A stretch of DNA of 38,686 bases from an uncultured Bacteroidales bacterium (GTDB lineage: Bacteria > Bacteroidota > Bacteroidia > Bacteroidales > Paludibacteraceae): contig ONHW01000023.1 of NCBI GenBank assembly GCA_900317745.1, positions 1 to 38,686 of the forward strand, read 5' to 3'. Position 1 is the first letter of the stretch. Every line of letters starts with the position of its first letter. Position numbers and translations under genes: made by a program. The notes beneath the pieces are model-generated. The model saw only the letters and a program-made list of their open reading frames with translations, had not been told where the DNA came from and ran no database searches. Positions 31,384 through 38,686 of this stretch are shown here, piece after piece.

Positions 31384-32139
31384 ATGAAGAAATTCTTCTT
31401 ATTTGCAGCAGCCGCAATGGCAAGTGTTACGTTGTTCGCTCACACGCTGAACAACCCCGTAGGCACTGACGGTCGTTACATCGTTAAGTACGACTGCGCA
31501 GCCGGTCAGTTTGCAGCAGCCAACGACATGGAGTTGGATGAGACTTTCGTGTTCGCTGTTGATGTAACCGGCACATGGCTGGAGAACTGGCTCAAGGACA
31601 CTCCGACAGCCGAGGGTGCCAGCCGCGGTGTAGCTATCAACAAGTGGACCAGTCGCGGTGACGTAAACGGCGACACCAACCGTCTGAAACGAATCGATGG
31701 CAACATCTGGGGTATGACCGTTAACTACGCTCAGATTGCAACCGCTGACTTCAGCGAATCTCTGAAGAAAGACTCCATTCTGTATGTTTACGCTCAAATC
31801 TTCGGTTTTGAGTACACCGACGACAACCCCGGTGCAGGCTGGTGGATGTGGGCTGACCAGGAGGTTGCTACTACGCAGGCTGACGGTTCTGACTGCCTGT
31901 TCACCTTTGCTCCGTACACAGGAGAGAAGACTTCCGCAGAACTGTATGCTGACGACTTTGAGGATGGCGACATTTATGGCTTCGAAGTTACAGGTTACGC
32001 TGCTCCGTGTGTTGACCTTGGAGATGCTGTAGAAACAGTCAAAGCCAACAAGGCAAGCAGTAAGTTTGTTGAGAACGGCATGATTGTAATCATGCACAAC
32101 GGCGTTAAGTATAACGCTCTCGGCGTAGAGGTTAAGTAA
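31384..32139 (+). CDS. Secreted protein of unknown function with sorting-like tail
   Basis: 251 aa. Signal peptide MKKFFLFAAAAMASVTLFAH. The mature protein is acidic and aromatic, with DETFVFAVDVTGTWLENWL, NIWGMTVNYAQI and GAGWWMWADQE, suggesting a beta-sandwich, possibly carbohydrate-binding. The last 25 residues (KFVENGMIVIMHNGVKYNAL...) are a clear copy of the tail K-x-x-x-[DN]-G-x-[IL]-x-[IL]-x-x-[ND]-G-x-x-[YF] also found in the BspA proteins here. No named family recognised. Own promoter upstream and terminator (32155-32185) downstream; codon choice looks biased to GTT/GCT/AAG, as in well-expressed genes. Next to SusC/SusD, so a role in glycan capture is plausible. Confidence 0.7.
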   Translation: MKKFFLFAAAAMASVTLFAHTLNNPVGTDGRYIVKYDCAAGQFAAANDMELDETFVFAVDVTGTWLENWLKDTPTAEGASRGVAINKWTSRGDVNGDTNRLKRIDGNIWGMTVNYAQIATADFSESLKKDSILYVYAQIFGFEYTDDNPGAGWWMWADQEVATTQADGSDCLFTFAPYTGEKTSAELYADDFEDGDIYGFEVTGYAAPCVDLGDAVETVKANKASSKFVENGMIVIMHNGVKYNALGVEVK

Positions 32140-32154
32140 CCCGGCGCAGAACAG

Positions 32155-32185
32155 AAAGCAGTGCGTCAAACCGGCGCACTGCTTT
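32155..32185 (+). terminator. Terminator after the 251-aa gene
   Basis: 11-bp perfect stem AAAGCAGTGCG (32155-32165) and complement (32175-32185), 9-nt loop, followed by T residues. No consensus promoter is visible between here and susC, so susC may rely on read-through or on a divergent promoter. Confidence 0.75.
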
Positions 32186-32254
32186 TGTATTTGCAATGCA
32201 CAGTTTTGTGCTGAACTAACAACAGTATATTATCTCAATTGAGCCCTCGTTACC

Positions 32255-35200
32255 ATGAATCGTTATTTGTTTGTCAATATATTCTTTCTCTTGCTGGCAT
32301 CTGCCGGCTTGCATGCTGCACCGGTCACCGGTATTGTGAACGATGCTTCGGGGGAACCGTTGGTCGGTGCCACGGTAATTATCGTCGGTACAACACAGGG
32401 AACGGTTACGGATGTGGACGGTGCATTCAGCCTGGATGCTTCTGCCGGAGCTAAACTGGAGGTGGCGTACATGGGCTACGCTACCCGCCAGGTGGTGGTG
32501 CAGGCGGGCAAGTCCAACTACATCATTACCCTTCAGGAAGACACCGAGCAGCTGGAAGATGTGATTGTCGTAGGCTACGGCACGCAGCGCCGAAGCGATG
32601 TTACCGGATCAGTGGCTTCCGTTCGTGCTGCCGACGTGGCGGACTTCTCCTCCAAGTCGCTGGCGGAAAGTTTAGGAGGCATGGCAGCGGGAGTACAAGT
32701 AACGAAAGGCAGCGGTGCACCGGGCGAGGCGGCGGATATCATTATCCGTGGCGCAGGTAGCCTGAATGGCATGGCGCCGCTATATGTAGTAGATGGTGTA
32801 GCGCAGGATGCAGGGTTCAACTTCAATATGCGCGATGTGGAATCCATCGAGATACTGAAGGATGCAGGTTCGGCTGCTATCTACGGCTCGAAGGCTGCAG
32901 GGGGTGTCATACTGATTACAACCAAGAAAGGACAATCCGAACGCACACGCATCGACCTCAATGCACGCGTAGGATGGAGGAATATCTCCTCTGATATCCA
33001 TTTGCTCGGCACTCCCGACTGGATTCGTGCCCGCGATGCCTGGGGTACAGGCTCGACGCTTGATGTGTTGGGCGCAACCGATGTCAAAGACCTGCCGAAT
33101 ACCGATTGGATGAAAGTAATGTTCGGCACAGGTCTGGAGCAAGAATATAACATCTCCGCGTCAGGCGGAGGTGAAAAGACAAAGTTTTACCTCAGTTTCG
33201 GTGTGCTGGATGAGAAAGGTACATATATGGACACGCGTGCTACGCGATATTCCCTGCGTGCCAATATTGACCACAAGATGGGCAAACATGTGTCGTTCGG
33301 TGAAGCGGTATATGCATCGATGTCATCGTACAATCCTTCCACTACATCTTCTATCTATAACCACACCATTCCTTTCCGCACCGTGCCTGTTGCCGAGGTG
33401 TTCAATGAGGATGGTGAGTATGCTCAAACACCGATGTCCGTCGGTAGCGGACCTAACTTCGCCGGACTGGAAGCCGCCTACCATGCTTTTCAGGACCGCA
33501 ACTATAATGTGCGCGCACAGGCATACCTCAATGTTGAGTTTGTTCCCGGATTCACTTGGCGCACCACAGGTTCGGTATCGCTGGGCGCGTACTCCAAGCG
33601 GTACTTTACGGAATATAAGGATTTTGGCCCGGTGCAGGTTGGCGTCAACGGCGGCACATTGAACGCTCATTCGGGCACGAACCTTAACCTGATGTTCAAC
33701 TCCGTGCTTACGTACGAGCACACGTGGGTTGATGCGCACCACTTCAAGATTATGGCGGGAACGGAGTGGTGGCGCTACGACGGCTACGACCTCAACGCTA
33801 CTGCGTATGGTTTCTCGGTTCCGGTGGCTTCCTCGATCGCTCTTGCTTCTGCCGGACCTACAAAAGATGCCTCTGACGGCATACCTCAGGAGCGACGCGG
33901 TTCAGCTTTCGCACGACTGAACTATGACTATAAGGGCCGCTACCTGCTTGCTGCCAATTTCCGTGCCGATGCCTCCGACAGATTCGTCAAGAAGCATCGC
34001 TGGGGATTCTTCCCCTCGGTAAACGCCGGATGGCGACTCAGTGAAGAAGAGTGGGTAAAAGAGCCCACTGAATCCTGGCTCTCCAACGCCAAGATACGCG
34101 CCAGTTGGGGCGTGCTTGGCAACGACAATATAGCCCAATACATGTACCTGTCAACATACGCGCTCAGCGGTGTGAGCCATGCGTTTGACAACAGTTCGGT
34201 CGGGCAGACCGGTGCATGGATAGCCGTCATGGGCAACGAAGACCTCAAGTGGGAAGAGGTCAACCAGATGGATGCAGGTATCGATCTCGGGTTCTTCGGC
34301 AACCGGCTCACCGTGACGTACGACTACTATAACCGCCAGACACGCGATATGCTCTACCGTGGATCGCTCTGCCTGACCGGAGGAATGAGTTATTACTTCA
34401 ACTCCGATGACCCGGCAAACACTGTACCCGTATATTTCAATGCCGGTATGGTCAGCAATCAGGGACATGAGGTGTCTATTGGTTGGAACGACAAGCGTAA
34501 CGACTTCAGTTACGGTATCAACGTCAATATGTCGTTCAACTCCAATCTGGTGAAGCAGGTTGGCGACAAACCCGGTGCCACCACTATCGACAAAGGTCTG
34601 GATGCCGCATGGCCGCTGCTCGCACGCACCGAAGACGGCTATCCGATGTCGATGTACTACGGTTACGAGGTGCTGGGAATATTCCGGACGCAGGAGGAGG
34701 TGGACCGCTACAACCAATACGCTCTTGACAAGTGGCGCGAGCAGAACCCTGCTCATCCGTACGGCTATGCGCCCAACGGACAACCACTGTCTGCCGACGG
34801 CAAGGAGATAGGCATCTATTACCAGACGCAATATACCGGCGTAGGTGACCTTATCTATGATGATAATGGCAAGGGACGTGTCACGCCTGCTTCTCGCAAG
34901 TATATCGGCAACCCCTGGCCGAAGATGACCTTGGGCTTGAATATCAGCCTGGCATACAAGGGCGTTGACCTGTCAATGGTCTTTCAGGGTGCTTTCGGCT
35001 TTGACATAATGAACCTGATCAAGCCCTATACGCACATGTTTATGTCCGACAACACCACAGCGGCAATCTTCAAAACATCGTGTTTCGGCAAGGATAATAC
35101 TACCGTAACCGCCGACCCGCGTGTGGCTTTCCTTAGCGAATCCGGCTCTGTGATTGGTGATGGCGCGGCTAACCGCAACTATTCGACGGTTTCCGGCTAT

Positions 35201-35452
35201 CTGGTGGAGAAGGGTAACTATCTCAAACTCAAGAACCTGAGTATAGGTTACACCCTGCCGCAAAAGTACAGCCGCAAAGCAATGATGGAGAAGTTGCGTG
35301 TATATTTCTCTGCGCAGAACCTGTTCACTATCACATCATACACCGGCATTGACCCTGAGATCGGCGGCAACTGCCTGATGTATAATATCGACCACCAGAA
35401 CCGCTACCTGCCTTCACGATTGTTCAGTTTCGGTCTGGATATAGCGTTCTGA
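32255..35452 (+). CDS. SusC/RagA-family TonB-dependent outer-membrane transporter
   Basis: 1065 aa, normal for the family. Signal peptide (MNRYLFVNIFFLLLASAGLHA), a carboxypeptidase-D-like domain (VTGIVNDASGEPLVGATVII, about 24-100), the TonB box and plug entry EQLEDVIVVGYGTQ, the plug domain (SLNGMAPLYVVDGV; VESIEILKDAGSAAIYGSKA) and a large C-terminal barrel ending in FSFGLDIAF. With SusD it imports oligosaccharides or peptides using TonB energy. Its stop codon lies in a heptamer array; susD starts 51 bp later. Confidence 0.95.
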   Translation: MNRYLFVNIFFLLLASAGLHAAPVTGIVNDASGEPLVGATVIIVGTTQGTVTDVDGAFSLDASAGAKLEVAYMGYATRQVVVQAGKSNYIITLQEDTEQLEDVIVVGYGTQRRSDVTGSVASVRAADVADFSSKSLAESLGGMAAGVQVTKGSGAPGEAADIIIRGAGSLNGMAPLYVVDGVAQDAGFNFNMRDVESIEILKDAGSAAIYGSKAAGGVILITTKKGQSERTRIDLNARVGWRNISSDIHLLGTPDWIRARDAWGTGSTLDVLGATDVKDLPNTDWMKVMFGTGLEQEYNISASGGGEKTKFYLSFGVLDEKGTYMDTRATRYSLRANIDHKMGKHVSFGEAVYASMSSYNPSTTSSIYNHTIPFRTVPVAEVFNEDGEYAQTPMSVGSGPNFAGLEAAYHAFQDRNYNVRAQAYLNVEFVPGFTWRTTGSVSLGAYSKRYFTEYKDFGPVQVGVNGGTLNAHSGTNLNLMFNSVLTYEHTWVDAHHFKIMAGTEWWRYDGYDLNATAYGFSVPVASSIALASAGPTKDASDGIPQERRGSAFARLNYDYKGRYLLAANFRADASDRFVKKHRWGFFPSVNAGWRLSEEEWVKEPTESWLSNAKIRASWGVLGNDNIAQYMYLSTYALSGVSHAFDNSSVGQTGAWIAVMGNEDLKWEEVNQMDAGIDLGFFGNRLTVTYDYYNRQTRDMLYRGSLCLTGGMSYYFNSDDPANTVPVYFNAGMVSNQGHEVSIGWNDKRNDFSYGINVNMSFNSNLVKQVGDKPGATTIDKGLDAAWPLLARTEDGYPMSMYYGYEVLGIFRTQEEVDRYNQYALDKWREQNPAHPYGYAPNGQPLSADGKEIGIYYQTQYTGVGDLIYDDNGKGRVTPASRKYIGNPWPKMTLGLNISLAYKGVDLSMVFQGAFGFDIMNLIKPYTHMFMSDNTTAAIFKTSCFGKDNTTVTADPRVAFLSESGSVIGDGAANRNYSTVSGYLVEKGNYLKLKNLSIGYTLPQKYSRKAMMEKLRVYFSAQNLFTITSYTGIDPEIGGNCLMYNIDHQNRYLPSRLFSFGLDIAF

Positions 35453-35490
35453 CATCTGATTGCTGATCGCTGAATACTAACAACTATTAA
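35449..35490. repeat. Heptamer array across the susC stop codon
   Basis: Six phased 7-bp units all starting CT (for example CTGATTG, CTGATCG) begin in the last codon of susC, include its TGA, and fill the gap to susD. Confidence 0.7.
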
Positions 35491-35503
35491 TGGAATGACA
35501 GTT

Positions 35504-37366
35504 ATGAAACGGATATTTACAATACTTGTTATAGCAGCATGGATGCTCACGGGCTGCAAGGACTTTTTCGACATACAGAATCCCCAAACGTTGTCAACGG
35601 ATAACTTCCCCGCTACCATGGAGCAGGTTGACCTGTTGGTCACTGCCGCTTATGCACAGGATCATGCTATCGGTACGTATGCGTTCTACTGGTTCCCGAT
35701 GGGAATCTACCTGTACGACCATACCACGGATATCTACGGCTCGTACGACGAGCGCGCCACTTCGCAGGACAACTACACCGCCATCGATTCGCGATACATC
35801 ACCACCACCTACACCGACCTGTGCAAGTGGATGAAGTTCGCTACCACCGGTATCATGGGCATCAACCGGTACCGTGAGAACGGAGCGACGAAGAGCGAGC
35901 AGGAGGCGTTGGATTTTGCACTCGGCGAGTGCTACTTCAACCGCGCGCTCGCGTACTGGCATGCACAGATCTTCTTCGAACTCCAACCCGACGCCCTCGG
36001 CTTCCCGATCATCGATACGGTCATCTCTGACGTCGAGGCGCTCAAACTCAGCCGGGCTACCGTACGTGACACCTGGACGTTTATGCTCAGCGACTGCAAG
36101 AAAGCCGTAGCACTGCTCACGGGGCACAACGCCAACCCCTTCCGGGCAACGGAGTGGGCGGCCAAAGGACTGCTGGCAAAGATGTACATGCAGTCTCTGT
36201 ATCTCTTCCCCGAGAATGCCGCCGAGGCGCAAACCTTGCTCGAGGATATCATCCACAACAGCGGCAAGACGCTCGCAAGTTACGATGTGTATCAGGATAT
36301 GTTCTTCGGCAACGAGGCTAACGAGCATAACATCGAGTCCCTCTACGAGATAACCATGACCAGCAACTATAATCAGGACGGACCCTGGGAAGGCTACACC
36401 ACCGGCTCGGGCATGCCTATGGTGTATGCGCCGTGGTATGTCGATCTGGATGTACGCTTCCGCAAGGGACGTGAGGATCAGGTTGACCCGCTCACGCAGG
36501 AGAACGACGTGATCATCAGTAAGAAGTCTTCGCAGTGGGGGAACAACTTCATCCACGACCGCAATATCGCACGCTTCGGGTTCGGCAATTTTTACGGCGA
36601 CACCGTGCCGCGACTCACGTTCAATCCCGCCTACGATTTCAACGCTCCCCGTTCGTTGCAGAACTTCCCGTATATGATCTCTATCCCCGGATATGCGGCT
36701 GAGGCTCTGGCAATGAAGAATGACCCTGCTAAGGTTGACCCCCGACTCAAACTCGTAGCCGGACAACCTTATGTTGACAAGTACATCAACGCCAAAGGCG
36801 ACACAACCGTCTATGACCGTTCCTCGGAGGCAAACAACCGACCCGACCGCCTGGCTTGGGCGCATCGCAAATATACGAATATCCGGGGCGTGGAGATGGG
36901 CGCTGCGCCCTATGGCAAGAACGAGTCGTCCGATTGCAACTTCTATGTCATCCGTATGGCGGATATCTATCTCTTATATGCCGAACTCATGGCTGACAAA
37001 AGCCCTGCTACGGCGCTGGAGTATATCAACAAGGTCCACCGGCGAGCGTACGGCTATGCGCCTGACGAAGCGTCACCGGTCGATTATCTCTCGCTCACCG
37101 ACCGCACACGGGCGCTGGAGAGTACCGATCCGCTCGCCAATGACCCGCTCAAATACGAGCGCTGGGCGGAACTGTTTGCCGAGGGACAGTGGTGGTTCGA
37201 TATCCGACGCTGGCGTATCGGACCAAGCGAGGCGGAGTATTACAAGCAAACCTCACACGGACCGATCACATGGAAGGGCGACTGCTCCTACGTCCAGCCT
37301 ATACCGCAACTCGAACTCGAGCGCAACCACAACATGCGCCAGTCGGAAGGCTACGCAGGTATATAA
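35504..37366 (+). CDS. SusD/RagB-family nutrient-binding lipoprotein
   Basis: 620 aa from ATG 35504, chosen because it starts the lipoprotein signal MKRIFTILVIAAWMLTGC; an ATG three codons upstream is possible. Typical SusD features: CKDFFDIQNPQTLSTDNF at the N-terminus, TPR-like helices (ALDFALGECYFNRALAYWHA), and the C-terminal block with RMADIYLLYAELMADKSP, ALEYINKVHRRAYGY and ERWAELFAEGQWWFDIRRW. It forms the lid of the SusC transporter on the cell surface. Substrate cannot be inferred from sequence; the neighbouring beta-helix protein suggests a glycan. Confidence 0.95.
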   Translation: MKRIFTILVIAAWMLTGCKDFFDIQNPQTLSTDNFPATMEQVDLLVTAAYAQDHAIGTYAFYWFPMGIYLYDHTTDIYGSYDERATSQDNYTAIDSRYITTTYTDLCKWMKFATTGIMGINRYRENGATKSEQEALDFALGECYFNRALAYWHAQIFFELQPDALGFPIIDTVISDVEALKLSRATVRDTWTFMLSDCKKAVALLTGHNANPFRATEWAAKGLLAKMYMQSLYLFPENAAEAQTLLEDIIHNSGKTLASYDVYQDMFFGNEANEHNIESLYEITMTSNYNQDGPWEGYTTGSGMPMVYAPWYVDLDVRFRKGREDQVDPLTQENDVIISKKSSQWGNNFIHDRNIARFGFGNFYGDTVPRLTFNPAYDFNAPRSLQNFPYMISIPGYAAEALAMKNDPAKVDPRLKLVAGQPYVDKYINAKGDTTVYDRSSEANNRPDRLAWAHRKYTNIRGVEMGAAPYGKNESSDCNFYVIRMADIYLLYAELMADKSPATALEYINKVHRRAYGYAPDEASPVDYLSLTDRTRALESTDPLANDPLKYERWAELFAEGQWWFDIRRWRIGPSEAEYYKQTSHGPITWKGDCSYVQPIPQLELERNHNMRQSEGYAGI

Positions 37367-37417
37367 GCTGAACAACTTGCCGGGCATGGACGGTCGTTAA
37401 GTAACGTACCACTGCGG

Positions 37418-37756
37418 TCAGCGTTTCCGCCTCTGCCTGTACGCCAGTAGTATGGCTTTGCGTAGTTCGTCGGGGTTATCGATGAGTTGCGGATGGTCTT
37501 TGTAGCGCAAGTATAGTCGCTTGATACGCATGTACAATGCCTTGCGGCGGTTAGCTAACTGTTGCGGTGTGGTCGGGTGGTTGCGTATCTGCTGCTGTTG
37601 TATCTCGTCGATACACTCGTCTATCACCGGCACGCTGCTGTGCGAGCGGATGAACGCAAAGGTCTTCCCCTCTGCGTCCACCCTGTACGTCACACCGCCT
37701 AACGTGCCCGAAAGGCTCTGTGTAGGCTGATCACTCTTGAACGTCACTTTGCCCAT
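37418..37756 (-). CDS. 112-residue basic protein of unknown function, accessory operon
   Basis: 112 aa. The N-terminal third has the pattern SLSGTLGGVTYRVDAEGKTFA, recalling small accessory/phage-like Bacteroidota proteins with SG-x-x-G-x-x-x-YR-x(3)-GKT; the rest is basic and helical (ANRRKALYMRIKRLYLRYKD). Not assigned to a named family. It overlaps the end of the 83-aa gene by 26 bp, so the two are coupled. It is the last of four leftward small genes and converges on susD with a 50-bp gap. Confidence 0.6.
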   Translation of the reverse strand: MGKVTFKSDQPTQSLSGTLGGVTYRVDAEGKTFAFIRSHSSVPVIDECIDEIQQQQIRNHPTTPQQLANRRKALYMRIKRLYLRYKDHPQLIDNPDELRKAILLAYRQRRKR

Positions 37757-37982
37757 CTTGGTCGTCCTTGAAAGCGTAAGGTGATTCGGGATCAGGATTG
37801 AGCCGGTAATCCAAGTAGTCGGAGATGATTTTGTTGACTATCTTCCGGCGCTTCTTAATATTCTTCTTGCAGCCGGCAATGTCGTTGCGAACAAACATCT
37901 CTATAAAGGCATACGTCATGCCGAGCAGCATGATTGTAGCATCTATATACTTCAACTCATGCCTGTCCAGAATCTTGCTCAC
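37731..37982 (-). CDS. 83-residue protein of unknown function, accessory operon
   Basis: 83 aa. One moderately hydrophobic helix (DATIMLLGMTYAFIEMFV, about 14-32) that could be a membrane span, then a strongly basic segment (CKKNIKKRRKIVNKI) and an acidic end (KDDQDGQSDVQE). No recognised domain. Overlaps the next gene by 26 bp. The heptamer array at 38001-38028 lies just upstream of its start codon. Confidence 0.6.
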   Translation of the reverse strand: MSKILDRHELKYIDATIMLLGMTYAFIEMFVRNDIAGCKKNIKKRRKIVNKIISDYLDYRLNPDPESPYAFKDDQDGQSDVQE

Positions 37983-38000
37983 AATGAATTAAAAATTTTT

Positions 38001-38132
38001 TGTTTAGTGTTTAGCGTTTAGTGTTTAGCGTCGTTTGTTAGTTTAGAGTTGGTAGTTTATTGACTTTCAACTACTATACTTCACACTCTTTCAACGACTC
38101 TCAACGCTAAACTCTCAACACTCAACTCCCTC
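38001..38132. repeat. Two heptamer arrays in opposite orientation
   Basis: Left arm: four phased units of TGTTTAG/CGTTTAG (38001-38028). Right arm: seven phased units (38084-38132) such as CTCTCAA and CGCTAAA, the latter being the complement of the TTTAGCG word on the left. The centre contains TTGACTTTCAA, itself nearly palindromic. It fills the gap between the 83-aa and 50-aa genes and ends in the latter's stop codon. Confidence 0.7.
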
Positions 38133-38283
38133 ACATGTGTCTCTCCGTGTGGTTCTTTATATCCCACGCCCGGGTGAGGATGGCTATATCCGAGGCGTAG
38201 GGTATAAGCCATTCAACGGTCTTTTGCAGTTCGTCGTGCGACATCTGGTGAAACAGCGGTTTCAAATCTTCGAATGTTGTCAT
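38131..38283 (-). CDS. 50-residue protein of unknown function, accessory operon
   Basis: 50 aa (starting MTTFEDLKPLFHQ, then VEWLIPYASDIAILTRAW), predicted helical. Its start overlaps the stop of the 123-aa gene in ATGA, which supports real translation by coupling even though it is short. No recognised family. The stop codon lies at the end of the heptamer array. Confidence 0.55.
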   Translation of the reverse strand: MTTFEDLKPLFHQMSHDELQKTVEWLIPYASDIAILTRAWDIKNHTERHM

Positions 38284-38651
38284 GGCTCTATCTCCTTTTC
38301 ACCTGTGCCGTTGTAGATGGCAATCACCATTTGTGCGCCTGTGGGGAACGAGCGTCCGTTGTAGTTGGTCGGCTCGGGTACTTGATAGTCGCTGATCACC
38401 CAGTCAATTCGACCTTTGTACCATGCACCACTCTGTATATCGCGTACGAGCATGCGTTGCGCCACAGGAGACAGCGCGTCCCATAGTTTGCGGGCTATAT
38501 TAAGGTAATCGCCTTGCGGAGTGTATGTATAACCACACATCTCAGTACGTTTTGCGCTGTAAGCGCGTAAAAACTCATCAAACAAACCAAAAGAGGTTTG
38601 GGGTTTCTGCGTCGCGAGTGTCTCGCGCGCAATATTATTATTCCTTTCCAT
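38280..38651 (-). CDS. 123-residue protein of unknown function, first gene of accessory operon seen
   Basis: 123 aa, no signal peptide. Mixed sequence with YLNIARKLWDALSPVAQRML and GRIDWVISDYQVPEPTNYNG. The helical middle and C-terminal strands suggest a compact soluble domain, but I recognise no family. Coupled by ATGA overlap to the 50-aa gene. The start lies 35 bp from the window edge, so any promoter is mostly outside; further genes of the operon may lie beyond. Confidence 0.6.
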   Translation of the reverse strand: MERNNNIARETLATQKPQTSFGLFDEFLRAYSAKRTEMCGYTYTPQGDYLNIARKLWDALSPVAQRMLVRDIQSGAWYKGRIDWVISDYQVPEPTNYNGRSFPTGAQMVIAIYNGTGEKEIEP

Positions 38652-38686
38652 TTCTTTATTTATTTCTTTTATAGGGGGTACGGGGG

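Noticed and set aside
35594-36865. A 423-codon open frame antisense to susD
   Set aside because: It lies wholly within the strongly supported SusD gene, and its sequence shows no recognisable domain or signal. Biased third-position use explains the open frame.

Overview
The window looks like chromosomal DNA of a gut-type member of the Bacteroidales (Bacteroidota). Four signs support this. A SusC/SusD pair is present. Several secreted proteins end in short sorting-like tails. Bacteroidota-only families (DUF4294, a probable DUF6340) occur. At least eight promoters match the Bacteroidetes sigma-ABfr pattern TTTG-N20-TAnnTTTG exactly, with a 20-bp spacer every time. I cannot assign a genus from the sequence alone.

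Layout. 1-1056: no clear gene; a leftward promoter at 197-228, a duplicated 82-bp hairpin unit, and ~172-bp hairpin-rich tandem repeats. 1057-9886: leftward transcription of two BspA-type leucine-rich-repeat proteins, a GLUG-repeat surface protein and an outer-membrane barrel, followed by a 62-aa gene with its own promoter. 9774-12715: a rightward membrane-bound TPR/HTH regulator and a DEAD-box RNA helicase. 12767-15196: leftward rsmF-type rRNA methyltransferase and a DUF6340-like protein. 15236-22424: rightward housekeeping genes: UvrD/PcrA helicase, pyrH, frr, a D15-like outer-membrane protein, rsgA and recF. 22425-23249: an inserted-looking segment with hairpin repeats and one small ORF. 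23252-24505: leftward sigma-54 response regulator. 24491-27415: rightward thioredoxin lipoprotein and thrS. Then a leftward tRNA-Pro, a DUF4294 gene and leftward rpsO. 29204-37366: a small polysaccharide-utilisation-like region (beta-helix protein, 251-aa secreted protein, SusC, SusD). 37418-38651: a leftward run of four small unrecognised genes, probably accessory.

Three repeat observations stand out. First, about a dozen gene edges carry tandem arrays with a period of exactly 7 bp. The period is constant but the sequence differs at each locus, and some arrays lie inside coding sequence (recF, the beta-helix gene, one BspA gene). Second, the 3' end of recF and the 3' end of the sigma-54 regulator are the same 40-bp sequence read from opposite strands. 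The two copies lie 875 bp apart around an insert, as if two overlapping convergent genes had been split by a small cassette that duplicated the overlap. Third, a family of palindromic modules, several with AATA or AGTA loops and with compensatory stem changes, occurs both at 647-1050 and inside that insert. No integrase, transposase or CRISPR array is visible.
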